In this document: positions 32,774 to 43,861 of the stretch, in pieces
Layout: the number at the start of each line of letters is the position of its first letter
How positions within the stretch are numbered: position 1 is the first letter of the stretch
Assembly (NCBI GenBank): GCA_003427395.1
Contig: BFEA01000083.1
Location: 3,400,879-3,464,878 of the forward strand
DNA from: Chara braunii
Lineage: Eukaryota; Streptophyta; Charophyceae; Charales; Characeae
Direction of reading: 5' to 3'
DNA length: 64,000 nucleotides
Program-made: the position numbers and the translations under genes
Notes under the pieces: model-generated
Database searches by the model: none
The model's input: the letters and a program-made list of their open reading frames with translations, nothing else
What the model was told of the DNA's origin: nothing

Positions 32774-33284
32774 AGAGGAGGAAGTGAATAGGGTGTCTTT
32801 CGCCGGAAGGATAACGTCGGTTATTCGAATGAGGTCAACAAGATCCCTGGATGAACGAAGTTGTAGGCGTCTAGCCGAAAAGGCAATAGAACAGGAACGG
32901 TCGAGGCTGCTGACGTTAGTGGTAGCTGAAAGGCGGATAACTTATGACGTAATGGTATGGTCACAGGGATGGCTGAGGCACGAAGTGGAGAAAGACGAGA
33001 CCGTCCAGGAAGCACGATCCCCCCTGTAAAAGGGAGTGACGTAAAAATTAACTCGCTCGTGGAGCGGTTTTTGGATCCAATAAACCATAGGGTAAATGAG
33101 TTATTGGGATTGTACCAGGAGTGGTGGAACTCCACCGACGAACCAGGACTAGTCGAGCTTGAAAGAAAGGTTGGGAGGCTTGTGGTTATTTAAAAGGAAG
33201 AAAAGGAGAGGATATGGAGCTGGAAAAACGATTTCTTGGCTAGAAATATGAAAGAGATTCGTGATGAAATAACCGAGAAGAGAG

Positions 33285-35242
33285 ATGGCTAGCAGCGAGT
33301 TAGGGGGGAGAAAGTACCGATTGAGCGCTCGAGCCGAGATAGAAGGATCACTGGTACAAGTTAGGATAGAGGCAGTACATGAGGAGATGTTAGATCAAAA
33401 CGACGAAGCGGAGTGCTTTAAGAAAGCAGCAATAGAGGCCAGGAAGTGCGCAATCTGGAAAGCGGCGAACAAACTTCTTTTGGTAAGACTTGAGATTCAA
33501 ACTTACGCCATTCGAAGGAGAGACGAACTTCCGAACGTGGAGGGAGACCATAGCCGCGTCCAAAGAGAAGTTAATAGAAGACGCGAAGGAGTTGGGGGAG
33601 TTGGGGGAGTTGGTGGTGGCCGATGGACTTTCCCTGAGAACTCTAGAAGCTAACTCTCGCTACTCTCAAGCAGCCCTGACTACCGCCTTGGTTATTAGAG
33701 TTGAAGGGAAGGACGAGGACTTCGAGGTGTTCCAGGAGGTTTTGGAGGGATCGATAGAGAGAATTTCAGCAGCCTTGAGAGGATTGTTAGAAGACTAAGA
33801 GAAAAGGATGGACGCCGAGGGAGCTTATCTGACTTCGTTAGGAGCCGACGTAAAGACGCAAGAGTCGAGAACGAATAGTCCAGATAGGAAAATTGGTGTA
33901 GAGTCTGTGAGTGATGCTGAGAGACTGAGGAAGGCCTTAAGAGAGATGGAGAATCGGGCCAAAGAGCTCGAAGGGCGTGGCACGAAGGACGAGGGCTGGA
34001 GGAAAGAGGTTTTGAATAGGGCCAGAGTGTCGAGATTTACGGATTCCGGCATTCGGGTCCCTTGGAGAGAAGCCCCTAGTGAGCCTTACAGAAGGAACCC
34101 TTACTCTATGGCGTACGCGTCGGGCTTCTACGTGTCTCCTTTTATTGGGCCCCCGGTGTACCCTTCCCCGACGTTGACCAGGATCCAAACAATCTTCATG
34201 GGAAGGAAAGTCTTTGAGTTCCTGAATGATTGGGAGGTTATTGGAATGAGAGGGGAATGGAGTGATCAAAAGATGATTGCAAATTTCCTTCACCATACGG
34301 CACCAAAGATAGGCCGAGAGGTAAGGAACGCCATCCCGGACAATGGTCGTTGGCTGACGTTCAGGGAAAGGGTTACTAGAGTCTTCGCTTGTGATGAAGT
34401 CTGGTACTCGGTAGAGGATCTGAAGGAAATGAAAAAGGAGGAAGAGGAAAGTCTGGTAGCATTTGCGAGGAGATACGAAAAGGCCTCGAACCTGGAGAGG
34501 TGCGGGATATTCCTAGGGTCTCTACCACGGGAGAAGCGCGAGATGATTGTGCAGGACCTTCCCTCTAAGGGCGTGACGTTTGCCCAAGTCAGAGCCTTGG
34601 CCCACGATACAGAGGGGCAAAGTGCAAAGGTGCATATCATGAAAGTTCTCGATAACCTAGGGAAGGGAGTGACTACGGAAGGGGAGGAAGGCTTCAATCC
34701 GAAGATAGGAGGCCCAAAGTCGAAGGTAGGGACACCAATACGAGCTCACCTAGGAGAGGGGAACCTACTAGGAGCGATGACGAATGGAGGAAGGGAAGCC
34801 GAGGAGATTGGAAAAGGAATGAAGGGGAGTGGGGGACCTCCAAATGGTCCAACACTAAGGATAACAGGTGGAAGCCCAAGGATGAGATAGAAGCGAGGAA
34901 ACCAGAAAGACGTGAGGAGGAAATGGCAAAGGAGATTAAAGTTTTAAAGGCGGCGATGGGAAAACTGCAAAATAGTAGTAAGAAAAAGAAGGAACCTCTT
35001 GTTCGAGCTACTCCGTGGCCGGAGGGCCGAGAAAAGGGAGATCCTAGCCCAAGACGGACCTGGAACGTTAAGGTGTGTATGTACTGTGGAGACGAGGACC
35101 TCAGGAAGAGGGACTGCCAGGCAATGCTAGATGCGCTAAAGGAAGGTATCATCGAATTAGATGATAGGAAATATGTGATGTGGGCTGATGAGGGGAAGCT
35201 TGTGCCCTTCCTACCTTCGATGAAAATTAACGTGGATATCTG
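33285..35242 (+). pseudogene. gag of element B
   Basis: Pieces in three frames. The start region (33285-33798) has FKLTPFEGETNFRTWRETIA, which looks like the start of a gypsy capsid. The longest frame (33808-34887) has a coiled-coil start and a capsid core with FEFLNDWEVIGMRGEWSDQK, FRERVTRVFA and ESLVAFARRYEKAS. The last piece (34923-35240) ends with a zinc-knuckle-like CMYCGDEDLRKRDC, in which the expected His is Leu, followed by LKEGIIELDDRKYVMW, a nucleocapsid-flanking region. Gag would form the particle. It begins about 90 bp after the last module frame, so the modules may be upstream genes of the same transcript. Confidence 0.75.
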
Positions 35243-35354
35243 AAGGAGAAGAACGAATGAAGCTAAGGGGAAACAGGCGCAGGCACCGACGAAGACAAAG
35301 GTTTCCCGAGCGACTTTCGAAGATGAGTTAGGTGAACCACCGGAGAGTCCAGAG

Positions 35355-36125
35355 ATGAGGATTTCCTCCATTAAGTTTGAGGAAACAAGGAGTGATAGCG
35401 AGGCTGACATGTGCACCCAAGGGGTGGGAGAACCAAGTAGCGGGAAGAAAGAGGACCAGGATCAACCGGTGACGGATGAACAAGTGGACTCGCCAAAGTT
35501 GCCCCAGTCCCCTAGGAAAAGAGGGGCCAAGAAGTTCCAGCTAAAAAGTTTGTTGGACGAGGTTGATTTGAGGGAGCCATTGAGAAGGGCAACGGATATG
35601 CCAATCCCTATCACTCTCAAGGAATTCATAGCTGGCTGCGGGCCGGCAAGAGATGAATTGATAGGGATGATGAAGAAAGCTAAGGTGCCGCTGGCGGAGA
35701 CAGGGATCTCTGAGAACCCAAAAGTGGAGGTGAAAACCTATGTCTTGATAGTTGAGAAAAGGGAGGAGGAATAACTTAATTGGAGGCAAGGGCGACTACT
35801 TTTACGGCCTTGGTAGTGGAAAGTTAAATGCCACCATGAATGGAGTAAGGATGGAGGCTATAGTGGATGACGGGTCCGAGTCTACCGTCTGCGAAGATAA
35901 GGTCGCGCGAAAGCTTGGACTAGAGGTGGACAGGAGTGTCGCCATGACTATGGTATCTGCCAATAAGTTGAGGCAGTCGACACTTGGGGTGTGCCATAAG
36001 GCCAAGGTTGTGGTAGCATGAGTCGAGGCCACCGTGCCAGTCTTCACGGTGGAGCATTGTTCTTCGGAACTGATCCTTGGAAGGACATGGATGATGCATG
36101 TCAATGCCACCACCGAGAACAAGTG
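35355..36125 (+). pseudogene. Linker and aspartic protease of element B
   Basis: An acidic, proline-containing linker (35355-35774) is followed by the protease in another frame. The active site reads AIVDDGSEST near 35860-35890, so the triplet is D-D-G rather than D-(S/T)-G. The second conserved strand is LILGRTWM near 36075, after a stop at 36019-36021. TGA at 36124-36126 ends the frame. In element E the same domain reads LVDSGAE and CILGTPFL. The protease is probably dead here. Confidence 0.75.
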
Positions 36126-36149
36126 AGATGGGAGCCAGACAGTCACCAT

Positions 36150-36246
36150 ATACATATATCTATTTTTACTAAATTATTTATAAATATATACAATATATGT
36201 ATAGTAAAAAGAATATAGGTATAAATATAGGAGGTATAAATATAGG
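36150..36246. repeat. AT-rich insertion with imperfect inverted repeat
   Basis: About 100 bp of nearly pure AT interrupts otherwise balanced coding sequence just after the protease. Arms near 36156-36171 (TATATCTATTTTTACT) and 36202-36217 (TAGTAAAAAGAATATA) are imperfectly complementary, followed by two copies of GGTATAAATATAGG. It could be a small MITE-like insertion or an expanded microsatellite. Confidence 0.55.
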
Positions 36247-36253
36247 AAATTGA

Positions 36254-36935
36254 TCACACTATTGAGCCCGAAGGCAGCAGGGTTACATTGAAGACCTTAA
36301 ATGAATTTGACAAACGACACAAAATTTCCCTGCAAAGTAAAGGCCAGCTGATGACGAGGAGTTGCCAAATAGTCCCAGAGGAACTAACCCTAGGGGCCCA
36401 TAAAATAAAAGAAAAAAGGATCGAGGTTGAAGAATTGGACGGCAAATATGTGGTAGATGGGGCTACTTATCCAAAAGAAAGCGACGACACAGAGTTTGGT
36501 GGGTGCATAAGCCCGACTTTTTTGGAGGAATTTCCCCACACGGCGGGGGGGAAAGATATAAAACCGTAGCTCAAAAGGTTAAGTCGACTGCCGTTAGCCG
36601 TGATTGGACGGGAGAGAGAGGGATCATTGAGGAAGAAATAACTCGGATGATCAGGGAACGGAAGGCCACAGAAGGGCAGGTAACTCGGATGATCAGGGAA
36701 CGGAAGGCCACAGAAGGGCAGAGAATAACTGACGAGCGCTTGAAAGGGATGGGCATAGGGGATGGAAACATGACCATGGAAGAGAGAGAGCTGATAATAG
36801 AGACACTAAGAGCATGCGACAAGGCGGTGACCTTCTCTGACGCGGAGAGAGGGCGTATAGACCCACGGTATGCAAAACCGGCCAGGATCTATACGGTTCC
36901 CCATGTGTCGTGGAATGACGATGGGTGGAAATGTG
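36254..36935 (+). pseudogene. Pre-RT linker of element B with a 42-bp in-frame duplication
   Basis: Frames at 36288-36569 and 36503 onwards lead into RT. A 42-bp unit is repeated exactly at 36641-36682 and 36683-36724, giving two copies of 14 residues containing RMIRERKATEGQ. Further on, VTFSDAERGRIDP and ARIYTVPHVSWND are conserved with element E (FSFNDEEGGRLDE and KIWTVDHVPWND), showing that both belong to one pol type. Confidence 0.75.
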
Positions 36936-38396
36936 CTCAGAAGGAAAAGGAGATGATAGTAGACTTCCTGAAGGAGAAAATCAGGACGTTTGTAGCAGAA
37001 CCGTGTGAGAGTGCCTATGCGAACAGGTGGTTCTTCATACGAAAATCAAATGGGAAGTTGCGATGGATAGAAGACCTGCAGAAAACCAATGAAGTTATGG
37101 TTAGGGATGTCGGGTCTATTACGAATGAGGATCTCTTATCCGAAGCGTCGGTCGGACGCTCAATCTACTCCGTCTGCGATCTCTTTTCAGAATACGATGA
37201 GATTCTGCTTGACTATATGGACTGACACTTAACTGCGATGCACACGCCATTGGGATTAATCCAGCTGATGGTAGTGTCGATGGGGTGGACCAACGGTGTG
37301 GCTGATTTCCAACGAGCAATGGTGGGAGTGTTGGGAGAACTTGTACCAAACCTGATGGAAGTTTTCCTAGATGACTTTTCGATCAAAGGGCCATATGAAA
37401 AGGATGAGATTGAGGTGAGGCCTGGAGTGAGGAAGTTCGTTGGGACTTACGCAGAGGACATAAAAAAGGTGCTAGTTAAGCTAGAGGACACGAATCTCAC
37501 GGTGAGTGGGACCAAAAGTAGATGGGCAATATCTTCTATTAAGATCTTGGGCTATATGTGTGACAAAAATGGCAGGTGGCCGGATCCAGCGAAGCTAGAA
37601 AGACTTATGAACTGGCCTACTCCACTTCGACATATAACTGACACACGACAATTTTTAGGAGTGGTCGGGTTCTGGAAGAATTTCATAAAAGGCTATGCTG
37701 AGAAGGCGGAGCCATTGAGAAGACTACTTCGCAAAGGGGTAGAATGGAAGTGGTCGGGTGAACAAGAGGATGCGGTAAAGTCGTGGGTGTCCCTTGTTTT
37801 GAAGATGAAGAGGGGAGATCGTTTGTGGTATGCACCGATGTAGGGTCGACATCCATCGGCGGAGTATTGGCTCAAAAAGATTATAATGGTAAGCAAGACC
37901 TCTTAGATTCGAGAGTAAGACGTTGAACACTACCGAAAGAAACTACTCACAATTTAAGAAAGAGGTTCTCGGAGTGTTGCACTGCTTGAATGTCTTCTGA
38001 CATTATATTTACGGGCGAAGGTTCACGCTCCGAGTCGATCCCACAGCGGTAGCTGCTGTATTACAAAAATACTTTTTTTTGACAGACCCCACGATTACTA
38101 GGTGGCTCATTCACATAAGGATGTTCGATTATGTTGTCAAGCTGATATCCGGGGCTAAGAACTCGGTGGCTGATGGACTGTCGCGGATCACGTTGGAAGA
38201 AGGGGACCTAGGATCACCGGGGGGGGTTGACAAGTTCCTGCAGATGGAGATAGGCTCCTTAAAGATGGAACCAAGTGCTAGTTGCGCCTCTATGTTCCTA
38301 GAGAACCTCTATACTGGTAAGTACTACCAAATAGGGAAGTATCTCATAGGGGAGATTGAGGTCAATGATGAGCTTAGGAAAGAAGCTCAGCAGTAA
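36936..38396 (+). pseudogene. Reverse transcriptase and RNase H of element B
   Basis: RT has ANRWFFIRKSNGKLRWIEDLQ, motif A VCDLFSEYDE, MGWTNGVADFQRAM and the catalytic VFLDDFSIKGP near 37365. TGA at 37223-37225 replaces the Arg codon kept in element E (CGA to TGA is the simplest change). FLGVVGFWKNFIKGYAEKAEP marks the connection. RNase H appears in another frame near 37832 as CTDVGSTSIGGVLAQ, and its end is seen as VADGLSR near 38168. Compared with elements A and D, this pol has FLDD in place of YLDD and a different linker; it is the same type as E. Confidence 0.87.
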
Positions 38397-38439
38397 TGTC
38401 TCAGGGCAGGCCACCCCTTTGAGAGACCGCCTAAGAACG

Positions 38440-39469
38440 ATATGCCAATGAGAGTAGTCTGCGACGAGGGCGAATAGAGAGAAATAATAACGGAACTTCA
38501 CGATGGAATCGTTGGAGGGCATAGAGGGGTGAAATGAACCTTTGAGAAGGTCAGGAATCTTTACTGGTGGGATGGCTTATATAGGGACGTTGAATCCTAT
38601 TGCCAGACATGCGTGGAGTGTCAGAAAAGAGCCATCGTTAAGTACAAGGAGTCGTTGTTCCCTTCCTATCCCACCGCGATAGGGGCAGAAAGTTCACGTG
38701 GACTTAGTCAAAATGCCCAAAGGTGAAGGAGGAATGAACTACATCATGGATGTCAGAGACGACCTTACTGGATTTGTCGAAGCATGGGCTCTGCGACAGA
38801 AAACAGGAAGAGTCGTTAGTGAGTGTCTGACAGAATATATCACTCGATATGGGTGTGTCGGGAAGATCGTCATGGACAGGGGGTCGGAGTTCATGGCTAA
38901 AGAAGTCCAGGACTTAGTCGAGAGGGCTGGTATCCGAGTGTCACTAACCTCGGCATACCACCCTTAGACTAACGCCCTTGTCGAAAAGGGGCACCAATCC
39001 CTAGTGAACGCGCTCGCGAAATGGTGCGGAGGGAAAGAGAAGAAGTGGTCAAGGTACCTTAGATTCGCGGTTTGGGCAGATAACGTTACTGTTCGATCTA
39101 CCACTGGATACCCACCCTACACTTTATGGTTCGGAAGGCACTGTCCCTTACCAATGGAATTTGATATGGACTCCTGGGCAAAAATTGACGGGGAGGAGAT
39201 ATCGACTAGGGAGCAATTACTTAACGCCAGGATAAGGCAAATAGCTGAGACACTCGAGGATAGCACCCTGCAGGGTATAGAATAATTGAAAGTGCAAAAG
39301 GAAAAGGAAAAGGAAAGGTGGGACAAAAACCTCCGAGTTAGGCAGGAGGGAATAGGGACCGAAAATTTGGTCTTACTCTATGATTCTGCTCTGGAGAGGA
39401 CGTGGATAGGGAAATTGGCAAACAGATGGATGGGGCCATATCGTGTAACAAAAAGATTAGAAGGCGGTG
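38440..39469 (+). pseudogene. Integrase of element B, main part
   Basis: The zinc domain is complete (LHDGIVGGH...YCQTCVECQK, 38497-38630) apart from an in-frame TGA. The core has Asp in HVDLVKMP (near 38700), Asp in VMDRGSEF (near 38876) and Glu in ALVEKGHQ (near 38983). TAG at 38965-38967 replaces the Gln of the HPQ.N motif (CAG to TAG). RSTTGYPPYTLWFGRHCPLP follows, then an in-frame TAA near 39283. The C-terminal GPY module is seen at RWMGPYRVTKRLEGG, where the frame is cut by the insertion at 39470. The missing end resumes at 47115. HHCC and DDE residues are all present, so the damage is recent relative to domain decay. Confidence 0.87.
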
Positions 39470-39475
39470 TCGCAC

Positions 39476-39497
39476 CAAATACCCTTACAAGAGTATT
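39476..39497 (+). other. Short hairpin at the left end of the insert
   Basis: AAATAC and GTATTT are separated by ten bases and sit six bases inside the left junction. Could be part of a terminal structure, or chance. Confidence 0.4.
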
Positions 39498-39499
39498 TG

Positions 39500-40463
39500 G
39501 CGTGTTTTCTACAAGTCACGCAAGTGCGGCCTCGCCCGTCTGACGGCACGCACGCGAGAGGAAGCTTAGGTCCTCGCTTGGGTAAGCGGCGCGCGCGGGG
39601 TATTGACGGCAGGGCGCAACCATGCTTGGCATGGGTATGCGAGGTGTCGCAGGCCAGCGGGACATGTAGCCCCCCGTCCCCTTAGCTTTTGTGTTCCCGC
39701 GCTTTTGTTATTTTTATGCATTAATATTTTTATTATTCTTATTATTATCCCTACCTTTATTTTGTGCCTTTGACTCGGTGGTCGGCTCCGAGGCCGACGT
39801 CGGGACCAACACGCCTGGCTCCGTTACGGTATTGCCGGGCACGGATGGCCGTCGCGGCAGTCGAGGACCTTGAGTGCGCGCCCTTCGGGTTGGCCCACGG
39901 CCCAGAAGAAAAGGCTGAGTGGCGGGGCCAGCCGATGCGGTGCATTATCTGCTCCGTACCATCTGCTGTGAGAGGTTAGGCAGGGCCCATCTGATGCGAG
40001 TGTGAGCGTGCCCATTGAGGACACGTAAGGTGGTGAACTATGCCTGAGTTAGGCAGGGCCAGAGAGCACCAGTGGGAGGCTGCCGCAATTTTGGTTGTGC
40101 GGCAGGCTGGCCCAACAGCAGGGGCGCATAGAACCCACCCCACCTCGGGCTTCATAATTTTTACCTGAATATTTGCTACTACCACAATAAATCTGCACCG
40201 GGCCCGCTTCCACCTAGGCCTACGCTTTAGGCTTGGTGGTAGGCCGCACCCCTCCCACTCGTCGAAGAACCAGCGTCCGACTGGCGCCTTCGCAGATTTA
40301 GCCTACATGACCACCAGCCCGCTGCCGGTATCAGTCCGCCCCACTGCGGTATCTGGGATAGCACATCGTTCGGCGCAAAAAGCAGGCGATGGGCCGGCAA
40401 GGGAAAAAGAGGAACGGTGATATGTACCTCGTCCGGTCTAATGTGCAAGATGCATGCGCGGTA
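39500..40463. other. Left part of the 7.6-kb insert, no gene seen
   Basis: GC-rich sequence (39540-39680), then a T-rich run with TTATTATT words (39710-39760). Only short frames on either strand, none recognisable. Confidence 0.5.
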
Positions 40464-40580
40464 GGGAGCAAAGACAGGCAGCGCAGAGCTAAGGGAGCAA
40501 AGACAGGCAGCGCAGAGCTAAGGGAGCAAAGACAGGCAGCGCAGAGCTAAGGGAGCAAAGCAGGGTAGCGCAGGGCCAGC
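40464..40580 (+). repeat. 29-bp tandem repeat
   Basis: GGGAGCAAAGACAGGCAGCG plus CAGAGCTAA is repeated exactly three times (40464-40550), followed by a diverged partial fourth unit. Confidence 0.95.
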
Positions 40581-40828
40581 GCTAAGGCAACAGGCAGGAG
40601 TGGGGAAAAGCGGAGTGCCACTGAGCAAGGTAGGGTAAGAGAGAGGTAACGGGAGAGCTGAGGCAGCGGAGTAGACAGGCGCTGAGGCTGTGAAACGAAA
40701 CAGTGAAGAAGACAGGGCTCAGCGGTGAAAGGGAGGAAGGTGGAATGCACCTGGCTGAGGTCTGTGCCGAGGTGCATTTGAAGAGGAGAAATGGTAGAAA
40801 CAACGAGCAGGGCACAGCCAGAGAGAAG

Positions 40829-41440
40829 TAGCTCTCTCGATCCTTAGTGGAATCGAGAGAGGTAAGATACTATCCCGGGGTTTTGACCGCGGGCGAATCT
40901 GTTTGTGATGTCAGTTTGGGTAGAAAGTGAGAGGGTTGAGAGTTAGTAGAGAAAAGAGATGCGCGGAGATGGCGAAAGTGAAGGAGAAGGAAGTTGGGAA
41001 AACAAATAACTCGCTCGTTTCTCTATGAAATCGAGCGAGGGAGGAACCAAAATCGGGGTTTGGGAGGGCTGCGAGTTAGGATATGAATTTAGTTTTTGAG
41101 TTAGATTAGTAGATAGAGGGGTAGAAGAGAAATGGGCTGCGTCGAGCTATGGAGGAAAGGCAAATGAAGGGAGAGGGAGGAGACATACCGAGGTCGACTG
41201 TGAATGGAATCAAGGAAACAGAAAGGTCACTTCGATGTTTTGAGGCCGGGCGAATCTACTAGTAAGGTTAGTTTTGGCAATCGATTAGTAGAATAGGAAG
41301 TTAGTAGAAAGGGGGTGCGTGGAGATATGGCGGGAGCTGTTTATGGCGGGGCTGTGGAACAGAGATTTCACTCGTTCCTTGAGGGAATAACGAAGATACT
41401 AAATGGGGGTTTTGGAGCCTTGCGGGGAAAATGAGTGTGG
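40829..41440 (+). repeat. Tandem units of about 180 bp, each with a stem-loop
   Basis: Four diverged units start near 40832, 41010, 41190 and 41371. Units 1, 2 and 4 begin with inverted repeats. Unit 1 pairs CTCTCTCGAT with ATCGAGAGAG. Unit 2 pairs CTCGCTCG with CGAGCGAG. Unit 4 pairs TCGTT with AACGA imperfectly. The bodies share CGGGCGAATCT, GGGGTTT and AGTTAGTAGA words. The stems differ in sequence but still pair. Confidence 0.7.
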
Positions 41441-41964
41441 AAGATTATTGGTTTGGGCAGTGGACTGGGCAGCATGGCCATCGGCAACTGCGTGCGGATG
41501 ACAGCATCGAAGTATGGATGCACCTACCCGCCTTCTAGCGGAAGATTCATTCGATTTTGCTCATCCTACCCTTGGCAGCAGTATGAGGCTGACTGCACCA
41601 AGCAAAGAGAAGGGAGGGAGTAAGTCAGGGTTGAAGACTTACCTGCGAGCAAGGAAGTGGCCTCATTCCTTGTCGATCCTGCGGTGCCATGGCCATCTCA
41701 ATTGCAGACGCACCACACTGGCCAGAGTGTTGTGCACCGTACTAGGCAAAGCGACTGTGGATGGGCTGCAGAGCATGAGGAGTCACTTACCGACCGATGC
41801 ACTGCTCCTCCTACCACATGAGGCAATGCGGGTCGGGCTGAAAGGTTGTTTGCTGATCGGTATGCTAGCCGACTTTTGAGTGAAGTGGAGCAAGGGATAA
41901 AACTACGGGCCTGAAGACTTACCTGTCGGTCGTATGCATCGCCATCTGATCACCGACATTAGAG

Positions 41965-42340
41965 AGAGAGAGTCTTCTTCTTCCTCCTCTCAGTCCACCA
42001 TCCCTTCCTCACCCTCTCGCCCCCTGATTTCTCAGAGAGAGAGAGAGAGAGAAAGAGATGGGCGACACTGGGATTCGACGAAAATGGGGCTCAGACTCAA
42101 CATCAGGATTCAGATCTGGGGCGGGTGGTATTTGGGACTGTATCGAAGAATTGATGTTGGTGACATTTCCATCTCCTCCCTCCCCTTCATCTCATCCCCC
42201 TCTTCTTCGTCCGCGCATGATCGGGGGACTGGCGCATTCCTTCTGTGTGAGCGTTAAGCCTTCCGTCGTGCTACCCTGTACCTGACAAGAAAGGTCGGTC
42301 CTTGGTCTAGTCTGCACCTTTACGGTATGCAACAATGTCG
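41965..42340 (+). repeat. Dispersed repeat gamma, copy 2
   Basis: Second copy of 12646-13070, with the GA run placed inside it (42035-42058). It shares CTCCTCTCAGTCCACCATC and the GGTCGGTCCTTG word. The sequence between 41441 and 41964 and that after 42340 up to 43100 show no recognisable gene. Confidence 0.7.
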
Positions 42341-43469
42341 CTCATACTGGCCGCTTCAGCAGGCTGCAACTGCTGATGGTTGCTGACCATCGCTGCGGAT
42401 TTAATTGCTAGCTGTCGGGAATTGCCGCAGAAGGCTCTTTTGTCTGTCGGTGTTACCGTAGTTGCTGCCGCGCTCCATGGTACCTCGCGGGTGTGCATGG
42501 TTGCTCTGCATCTCTATTTCTATAAGGCTTGTTGCATCCCCCATGAGGGGCGGATCCTATTTGAACGCTGCACGCTCTGGTAGAACAGCGGCCTGCTGAT
42601 TAGTAGGTGGGGCGCCGCAACTTGGGGCAGTAGTCAGACTCTACAAGAAGGGGGGGGGGGCGCATGTGTGATAGCCCAGGCAGAGTTAGACTGCAGTAGC
42701 ATCTGCCTGTGTTTTGGGCTCATACTCATGATGTGTGATTCGGGGAGCAGAGGGGAATAGTCCTGGCCTGTGGGTGGTAGAAACTGACAGCTTGCTGGAT
42801 TTAATTGGATGAGAGCGGGTGATGGGCTGTTTTGCTCCGTGTTGGATGTGTGGGCGACCTCGTTTTGCGCCCTGCTGCTGTCCTGCTGCCTGTGACCCGC
42901 TGGTCCGAGTTCTTCCAAAGACGGCCCCTCGAAGTGGTCGGGCACAGGCAAGGTTTGGGAAGGGCAGGCCAGCGCTGGTGATTCGCTGATGCGCGAGGGC
43001 AGACTGCTGTTGACGCTGAATCAAAAGTTGCGGTATTGCTTACTGCCCTTTTTATTGTGACCTCCGCGGGTCGCCTCGGCTGCTGTGCTGCCGCGGTGGT
43101 TGCTGAGTTTATTGCGGACGATTGCACTACTTTGAGTATAACCGCTTAGAGTTGTGTGACTGCAGGCTCACCACGGGACGCGATGATGTACCGTTGGAAG
43201 GGAGTGTTCGAATTGCGAAGGAGGTTGGTGCGAGAGTTTGGAAAGGCGGCTTAGACTTGGGAAGAAGGGTTAATGCGACGAAAGAGGGGTTCGTCAGGAG
43301 GGGCTACTTCAGCGGTTTGACTTCGTTGACCGGGCTGTCACTTGGCCACCATTGCGGGGCCCTCAGGAGCGTCAAGGTTCCAAGGCCCTCTCCTGCGAGT
43401 CTAAGCGCACCTCTCTTGGATCTGAGAGACTAAAATTTTCTCTTTCTGTCCTTCTAACTCCCAGTCTAG

Positions 43470-43606
43470 TCATTGGTTACGAGAGGAAGGCGGCAGGCGG
43501 GATTGCAACCCGTAGGACCGCAGCAAGACTCTGTGGGGAGTCTGCCCACCGATTGCGGGAGCTTTGTCGGAGCCTAGGCGAGGTTCTGGAGGCAGGGAAC
43601 TATCAG
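43470..43606 (+). CDS. Exon-like open segment inside the insert
   Basis: A strong pyrimidine tract (TTCTCTTTCTGTCCTTCT) ending in TCTAG precedes 43470, and CAG/GTATAT ends the segment at 43606. The open frame between encodes about 45 residues with GYERKAAGGIATRRTAARLC and an amphipathic RLRELCRSLGEVLEAGNYQ. No family was recognised. It may be an exon of a captured host gene or a spliced leader exon of the inserted element. An upstream frame (43122-43433) preceded by GACTGCAG could be a further exon. Confidence 0.4.
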
Positions 43607-43861
43607 GTATATCATTCTTTATTTGTATGACCCACTATACCCATGTCTGCATATCCCCCTGTAGTTTGACTTACGTATGCTTAAGATTGTCCCTATGATT
43701 CTTGCTTTCTGTTTAGGACATAATCAGATTGAATGGAAGGAATGTATGAGAGTGAAGCTTAAGTTTCTCTTGATTCTGCTGAAAGCAGACTAAGGGATGA
43801 ACTGGGGGAAGGTGAGAGGAAGGCAGACTGCATGAGTTTGATTGGGTCAACCAAGGACTGG

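Noticed and set aside
34694-35416. 240-codon minus-strand frame
   Set aside because: Antisense shadow of the gag gene of element B.
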